DNA of 37,841 nucleotides, from NCBI GenBank assembly GCA_900618425.1, contig UZAN01041944.1, forward strand, positions 1 to 37,841, given 5' to 3'. Each line of letters opens with the position of its first letter. The first letter of the stretch is position 1. Positions 35,801 to 37,841 of the stretch are shown piece by piece. The notes under the pieces are model-generated. The model ran no database searches and was not told the DNA's origin. It saw only the letters and a list, made by a program, of their open reading frames with translations. The DNA comes from Echinostoma caproni (taxonomy: Eukaryota > Platyhelminthes > Trematoda > Plagiorchiida > Echinostomatidae). A program made the translations under genes and the position numbers.

Positions 35801-37349
35801 TACTATGTTCCAAAATAACCCAACAGAGTGGCACCGGGATTGTTGTGGAAGTAGTTTACAGTGTCACCGAGCGCAGTAAATACGGACAGGAGAGGAAGCC
35901 TCCTACAGTGTGGATATTCGGGATATTTGATTGTAGATCGAAGAACAATGATTTCCGACGTGTAGAAAACATATCTGTAAAAACCCTTCTTCCAATTATT
36001 AAGCTGTGGGTTATCCCGGAACTATCATCCACATTGATCAACGGGCGACCTATCTTTAATTGATGTCTCAAAAATATACGTATATGTCACTAATTCCGAT
36101 CGGTTCGTAAATACTAATACCGGAGTGTACACAAATAAAGTGGAACCATTCTGGAAAAGAATCAAACAACGGCTGAAGTACGTTTGCGGATCGGTTGGTG
36201 AAATTAATCATGAACTTTTAAACGAGGCCCAATGTCATATGTCGTACAATTATTCTATTCTGATATTCCCCGATGACACTGAAACATCTTTGGATCACAT
36301 CAAGAGACTATATAGATTTTAAGTTATGTCTATATATTTTGGTACTATTAATTTAATGGTAAATGATTTTATTCTAACTTCGGTGAATGCTCTGCATATT
36401 TTACATAAATGTAACTACTTATGAGTAATATGTTTTACTTGCGAAACTACTTCGGAGTGGATCATCTGTATGACCTCCGTCCAGGATGGGTAGTTAGGTT
36501 ATACCTGAAGCTGAAAATTGAACAATAATTTTGTGCTGAGACGCATTCCGTTTTCCAATATGATGTTTGGAATAATGTCCAAAATATAGCTCAACCAGAA
36601 AGTCTGCAGTTGGTCCTTGAAGCTACCATTGTAACGCAACCAATTAATCTTTGAAACACTCTTAATCCATCTCATTAAAATCGAAAGAATGCGCTAGGTG
36701 GTAACAATTCGTTTACTCTTCTAACTGGTTGAAGTAAAATAGCATAGCATATATAATATAGCAAATTGGATTAATGAATCATGGTGAACGAACCTGTACA
36801 AGCAAACAAAGATAAACACATCTAGAAATGAAGGTCAACTCCACGATGAGTGGATTGATGGTGACAAGAGCTTTGTACGCACAAAATCGGGTGATGTAGC
36901 CGAATAAGTAACGCTTCACTAATTACTAAAATTTTAGCACCGCTATTCCGTAAAAACAGTTCTAAATGCGAAATAGGGTCAACTGTGCCCTATTGTCATG
37001 AGGTGCTTTCCACCGAATGACCTCGGATTTGTTGTGACCGCCTGGCTATCGTTTGTCTATTGCGTCATCGATTTGCCAACCACCTTGGAAATTTTTCGAC
37101 CACCCGTTAAGATAGCTGACGGTCGATACCTGGTGATATTTGCCTTGTTTAGATAATGCTTTTACATGCAATTTGCCTTCTTTTTCAACGCTTATGCTTT
37201 CCAACAGACCATGGGCATGACCTATTGGACGCGTAATTTCAAGCCCGATGTAACAAGACACACGGGTGAAGAAATAGACGGACAAGAATTTACCGTTGAG
37301 CAAACGGAGGACCCTACGTGTATACACGCGTTTGAGGCTGTATATCCAG
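8021..37349 (+). CDS. Sodium/glucose cotransporter, SLC5 (SGLT) family; 13 exons, 3' end outside window
   Basis: Secondary active symporter of the sodium:solute symporter family, driving glucose or galactose across a plasma membrane with the Na+ gradient. Joining 8021-8107, 8146-8214, 8250-8354, 8389-8448, 8503-8607, 14082-14187, 15094-15174, 18685-18956, 20085-20220, 23465-23723, 28792-28954, 30832-31056 and 37208-37349 gives 1810 bases, 603 codons with no stop and matching phases. The product aligns with SGLT1 almost without gaps. Sugar contacts: N61, H66, F84, E85, L274, Y290, W291, K321, F451, Q455 (human N78, H83, F101, E102, L274, Y290, W291, K321, F453, Q457). Na+ site: S389, S392, S393. 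The extracellular loop (206-273) has sequons at N225, N241 and N246 and a Cys at 255; a second loop has Cys 345, 351, 355 and 361. Human SGLT1 has 664 residues, so only the tail and last helix are missing. SGLT1/4/5-type substrate preference cannot be decided. Confidence 0.95.
8146..8214 (+). CDS. SGLT exon 2 (residues 30-52)
   Basis: Encodes [17 protein letters not shown], the conserved family stretch leading into TM1. It is bounded by a TTCTTAG acceptor and a GTAGGT donor, phase 0 on both sides. The 38-bp intron before it (8108-8145) is short enough that the exon is easily missed by standard gene finders. Confidence 0.93.
8250..8354 (+). CDS. SGLT exon 3 (residues 53-87, TM1)
   Basis: Encodes the unwound TM1 helix with [14 protein letters not shown], the most conserved segment of the family. 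It holds sugar ligands N61 and H66 and, at its end, F84 and E85 (human F101, E102). Flanking introns are 35 bp and 34 bp. The donor is GTGAGT. Confidence 0.95.
8389..8448 (+). CDS. SGLT exon 4 (residues 88-107, TM2)
   Basis: Twenty codons encoding hydrophobic TM2 ending in W-L-F-V-P-V-Y, matching the human W-L-F-V-P-I-Y. The acceptor is TTTCCAAG and the donor GTAATG, phase 0 on both sides. Intron 3 contains a CTAAC branch-point-like motif although it is only 34 bp long. Confidence 0.92.
8503..8607 (+). CDS. SGLT exon 5 (residues 108-142, TM3)
   Basis: Encodes [12 protein letters not shown] followed by TM3 and F-T-K-I-S, all diagnostic of SGLTs. K140 matches human K157. Preceded by a 54-bp intron (8449-8502) and followed by GTAAGT, which opens the first long intron. 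Confidence 0.96.
9766..9972 (-). pseudogene. Possible retroelement gag fragment with a Cys/His cluster
   Basis: A 68-codon open stretch, lysine- and asparagine-rich, contains [16 protein letters not shown] (C-x2-H-x3-H-x4-C, about 9823-9861). Similar spacing occurs near the end of gag in some LTR retrotransposons. No neighbouring pol sequence supports it, so a chance open frame is quite possible. Confidence 0.2.
11117..11242 (-). ncRNA. Structured inverted repeat with hammerhead-like core (Penelope-type?)
   Basis: Arms 11117-11149 and 11210-11242 are reverse complements with three mismatches in 33 bases. Read on the - strand, the enclosed loop contains CTGATGA (11183-11189), a TCACC/GGTGA stem and GAAAC (11159-11163), the order of a hammerhead ribozyme core, plus a self-complementary AAGTGGCCACTT hairpin. 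Hammerhead motifs are known in Penelope-like retroelements. The base pair next to the core is imperfect and the expected cleavage triplet was not found, so catalytic activity is doubtful. Confidence 0.4.
11630..11695 (-). repeat. tRNA-like SINE remnant
   Basis: On the - strand an A-box-like GCTCAAGGGGTAGG (about 11676-11689) is followed about 30 bases later by a B-box-like AGTTCGATTCT (11637-11647), the internal Pol III promoter of tRNA-derived elements. It does not fold into a clean tRNA. Confidence 0.4.
14082..14187 (+). CDS. SGLT exon 6 (residues 143-178, TM4)
   Basis: Encodes [10 protein letters not shown] followed by the TM4 helix. D144 corresponds to human D161. Acceptor GTTTTAG, donor GTAAGT; the exon ends in phase 1, splitting a Gly codon that exon 7 completes. 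Confidence 0.95.
14188..15093 (+). other. SGLT intron 6 (906 bp)
   Basis: Contains a more GC-rich block at about 14650-14870 that differs from the surrounding AT-rich intron and may be part of an unidentified repeat. No coding domain seen. Confidence 0.8.
15094..15174 (+). CDS. SGLT exon 7 (residues 178-205, TM5)
   Basis: Encodes [13 protein letters not shown] and TM5, aligning with the human G-G-L-A-A-V-I-Y-T-D-T-L-Q. D187 corresponds to human D204. Acceptor TTATCAG, donor GTGAGT; phase 1 at both ends. Confidence 0.95.
15175..18684 (+). other. SGLT intron 7 (3510 bp)
   Basis: Holds the (AG)17 microsatellite at 17818-17851 and a small hairpin near 16888-16925 in which GCATGC and ATCCC/GGGAT pair around AAAAAA. 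The start of this intron (about 15385-15440) shares short blocks with 27735-27790, suggesting copies of one repeat. No gene recognised. Confidence 0.8.
17818..17851. repeat. (AG)17 microsatellite
   Basis: Thirty-four bases of uninterrupted AG dinucleotide inside intron 7; a likely length polymorphism. Confidence 0.97.
18685..18956 (+). CDS. SGLT exon 8 (residues 205-295, extracellular loop and TM6)
   Basis: The first two thirds encode the large extracellular loop, with three N-glycosylation sequons (N225, N241, N246), Cys 255 and the F-H-M-F-R motif that matches F-H-I-F-R in human SGLT1. The last third is TM6 with L-P-W-x-G-x-I-F-G and W-Y-W-C-T-D-Q. Y290 and W291 have the same numbers as in human SGLT1. 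Residue 287 is Asn instead of Thr. The donor is the less common GTTAGT. Confidence 0.95.
18957..20084 (+). other. SGLT intron 8 (1128 bp)
   Basis: Contains a tRNA-like remnant (19201-19268, -). A 136-codon open frame at 19458-19868 shows no family resemblance and no splice support, so it is treated as chance. Confidence 0.8.
19201..19268 (-). repeat. tRNA-like SINE remnant
   Basis: On the - strand GGTGGCCCGG (19257-19266) resembles the start of a tRNA-derived element, and GTTTAAATCC (19210-19219) is a B-box-like sequence followed by CACCACC matching the acceptor end. The middle is degenerate. Confidence 0.35.
20085..20220 (+). CDS. SGLT exon 9 (residues 296-341, TM7)
   Basis: Encodes [18 protein letters not shown] and TM7. 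K321 is the sugar-site lysine and R300 matches the conserved human R300. Acceptor TTTTTCAG, donor GTCAGT; ends in phase 1 within an Asp codon. Confidence 0.96.
20221..23464 (+). other. SGLT intron 9 (3244 bp)
   Basis: AT-rich, with a short (AT)n run near 22325-22337. I see no domain, repeat pair or RNA gene. Confidence 0.75.
23465..23723 (+). CDS. SGLT exon 10 (residues 341-427, Cys loop and TM8)
   Basis: Encodes the extracellular loop with Cys 345, 351, 355 and 361, then R-G-L-M-L-A-V-M and TM8. S389, S392 and S393 form the conserved Na2 sodium site, and T395 is the residue linked to the second Na+ site of SGLT1. The C-terminal part aligns with the human segment ending in M-I-A-G-R. Phase 2 at the end, splitting Arg427. 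Confidence 0.96.
26042..26284 (+). repeat. Left arm of near-perfect 243-bp inverted repeat
   Basis: This arm equals the reverse complement of 27161-27403 except at two positions, without gaps (about 99% identity). It carries an open frame on its forward strand that is not a known domain. Both arms start at ATTCTCACGG and end at GGTTAAAG, after which similarity stops abruptly. Confidence 0.95.
26755..26832 (-). repeat. tRNA-like SINE remnant
   Basis: On the - strand TGGTGCTCGCG near 26820-26830 and a B-box-like TATTCAAATCCC (26769-26780) followed by ACTGCTGGTACCA look like a degenerate tRNA-derived sequence. It lies in the spacer between the two 243-bp arms. Confidence 0.4.
27161..27403 (-). 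repeat. Right arm of near-perfect 243-bp inverted repeat
   Basis: Inverted copy of 26042-26284 with two substitutions, 876 bp away. In the SGLT pre-mRNA the two arms could pair into a long duplex. No terminal repeat or target-site duplication was evident at its edges. Confidence 0.95.
28792..28954 (+). CDS. SGLT exon 11 (residues 427-481, TM9-TM10)
   Basis: Encodes [13 protein letters not shown] (TM9) and [14 protein letters not shown] (TM10). Q455 is the sugar-binding Gln (human Q457); the two-residue offset comes from a small deletion after Q445. His452 replaces the human Asp454. Donor GTAAGT, phase 0. Confidence 0.95.
28955..30831 (+). other. SGLT intron 11 (1877 bp)
   Basis: Two stretches, about 29339-29410 and 30573-30632, share a block built around AACTGGAAACC, GTGTG and CCTTTTCA and look like diverged direct copies of one repeat. 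An assembly gap of three N lies at 30371-30373. No coding domain recognised. Confidence 0.75.
30832..31056 (+). CDS. SGLT exon 12 (residues 482-556, TM11-TM12)
   Basis: Begins [16 protein letters not shown] like human TM11 and ends with [11 protein letters not shown] after TM12, matching human S-L-L-T-K-P-I-P. The acceptor TTCCAG follows a pyrimidine-rich stretch; donor GTAAGT, phase 0. Confidence 0.95.
32535..32756 (-). pseudogene. Possible LTR-element aspartic protease fragment
   Basis: A 73-codon open stretch contains [14 protein letters not shown], the D-T-G-A active-site pattern and following hydrophobic/proline run of retropepsins in Gypsy-like elements. No RT or integrase was found next to it, so it is a short remnant or a chance match. 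Confidence 0.35.
33316..33581. repeat. Inverted 41-bp pair flanking the minus-strand hammerhead unit
   Basis: 33316-33356 and 33541-33581 are reverse complements with one mismatch (TTTAGAGTATCAAGCTTGG and so on). They bracket the - strand hammerhead copy, so two or more units of one retroposon have been joined head to head here. Confidence 0.85.
33475..33519 (-). ncRNA. Degenerate hammerhead ribozyme, minus-strand copy
   Basis: On the - strand: GCACTG (stem I), CTTACGA (core, 33507-33513), GTCC...GGAC (stem II), GAGAC (33488-33492), GCTGTC, then TAGTGC (stem I). Relative to the hammerhead consensus CUGANGA...GAAA it has G-to-T in the first box and A-to-G in the second, so it should be inactive. 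Short stem III matches the minimal type seen in schistosome satellite ribozymes. Confidence 0.7.
33610..33790 (+). mobile_element. tRNA-promoter short retroposon carrying a hammerhead ribozyme (Sm-alpha-like)
   Basis: An A box TAGCTCAGGGGTAA (33623-33636) and a B box GGTTCGAGTCC (33666-33676), spaced as in a tRNA, are followed 22 bases later by a hammerhead motif. This combination of Pol III promoter and ribozyme is the hallmark of the schistosome Sm-alpha family and similar metazoan elements. The segment 33680-33781 is inverted relative to 33436-33539. Exact ends and target-site duplications could not be fixed. Confidence 0.75.
33698..33742 (+). ncRNA. Hammerhead ribozyme, type I with minimal stem III, plus-strand copy
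   Basis: Stem I GCACTG/CAGTGC (33698-33703 and 33737-33742), core CTGACGG (33704-33710), stem II GTCC/GGAC (33711-33714 and 33721-33724), GAAA (33725-33728), a two-pair stem III and the GTC cleavage triplet ending at 33736. All helices pair. The only departure from consensus is G for A at the last core position (33710), which should weaken or abolish cleavage. Confidence 0.8.
37208..37349 (+). CDS. SGLT exon 13 (residues 557-603, cytoplasmic linker)
   Basis: Encodes M-T-Y-W-T-R-N at the spacing where human SGLT1 has L-C-W-S-L-R-N and other SLC5 members have WTR-type motifs; the rest is a hydrophilic, acidic linker expected between TM12 and the last helix. Acceptor CCAACAG, donor GTAGGT, phase 1 at the end. 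The phase fits exon 12 exactly and there is no stop. Lower certainty than the other exons because this region varies widely within the family. Confidence 0.75.
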
Positions 37350-37841
37350 GTAGGTTGACTATTACGCGTATTTTAGTCCACGGATCTCTGAGAAAATTCA
37401 CACCGAAAAAGTTTAACGCAACTCATTTTCATGTACAGAGATGTAAACAGGTTACTGAGAGACAAACAAGCACCCCGTCCCCAAGACGTTACTTTTAACC
37501 GGTTTTCTTTGATTAAATCTACCGGAATTNACGTAACATAGTCAACTTTCGAAGCGCTGTCAATTCGTTTTATTTGTGCTGCTTATTAGCAGCTGAGCAT
37601 TGGTACTAAGCTGCAGGAAATGGGCACAAAAGTTAGTTGATTGTAATGAAACAGTTCGATAAACTCGACTTTCCGACACGGAAATTAATGAACACGCTTT
37701 GCTAGTGACTCAATCAACCGATGACAATGGTCGATTAATAGTGTGATAAACCTCGTGTGGTTTCCAACACGAGTAAACATTCTCTAAAATACGCTTACCT
37801 GATTTAGAGATGAAACAACTTTGAGCAGAATAAAGGGGATT
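37350..37841 (+). other. Start of SGLT intron 13; no further exon found
   Basis: Begins with GTAGGT. No sequence resembling the C-terminal transporter helix occurs before the window edge. One ambiguous base at 37530. Confidence 0.65.

Larger units (their letters stand above)
31057..37207 (+). other. SGLT intron 12 (6151 bp)
   Basis: The longest intron seen. It holds a possible aspartic-protease fragment (32535-32756, -) and the hammerhead/tRNA retroposon pair (33316-33790). One ambiguous base lies at 33206. From 34200 to 37200 I see only AT-rich sequence without named features. Confidence 0.8.

Noticed and set aside
37350..37495. Extension of SGLT exon 13 past 37349
   Set aside because: The frame stays open for about 50 codons, but GTAGGT is a good donor, the read-through peptide lacks the expected last helix, and the human protein needs a hydrophobic C-terminus.
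1..37841. CRISPR arrays, bacterial operons or rRNA genes
   Set aside because: The spliced gene structure and retroelement content are eukaryotic, and no regularly spaced short repeats or rRNA motifs were seen.

Overview
This window looks like nuclear DNA from a digenean trematode (a fluke) or a close flatworm relative. It has about 40% GC by eye, long introns full of degraded transposons, very short introns confined to the 5' end of the one gene, and a tRNA-promoter/hammerhead short retroposon like the schistosome Sm-alpha family. The species cannot be fixed from sequence alone. Three short runs of N (30371-30373, 33206, 37530) show that this is draft assembly.

One protein-coding gene dominates: a sodium/glucose cotransporter (SLC5/SGLT family) on the + strand. 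I could place 13 exons between 8021 and 37349. All splice phases agree, every intron is GT-AG, and together they encode 603 continuous residues of the LeuT-fold core, ending just after TM12 by homology. The start codon is inside the window; the last exon or exons, with the C-terminal helix, lie beyond the right edge. Introns 1-4 are only 38, 35, 34 and 54 bp, whereas introns 5-12 are 0.9-6.2 kb. The Na+ site and nearly all sugar-contact residues of human SGLT1 are kept, many at identical residue numbers. The main change is Asn at position 287 where human SGLT1 has Thr.

Layout: 1-3000 holds an old inverted duplication (about 0.55 kb arms around a 1.2 kb spacer) and no gene. 3005-6170 is a decayed BEL/Pao LTR retrotransposon on the - strand with PR-RT-RH-INT remnants in normal order. 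6403-6870 is the 3' end of a CR1-like LINE on the + strand. 6870-8020 is the 5' flank and untranslated leader of the transporter gene. 8021-8607 has exons 1-5 packed together. 8608-37207 has exons 6-12 and their long introns, which carry tRNA-like SINE remnants, a hammerhead-like hairpin, a nearly perfect 243-bp inverted repeat, an (AG)17 tract, LTR-element fragments and a head-to-head pair of hammerhead-ribozyme retroposons. 37208-37349 is exon 13, followed by the start of intron 13.

Biologically, the window describes how one flatworm takes up glucose or galactose by Na+ coupling, and how its introns have become landing sites for retroelements, several of which would be transcribed as folded RNA inside the transporter pre-mRNA.
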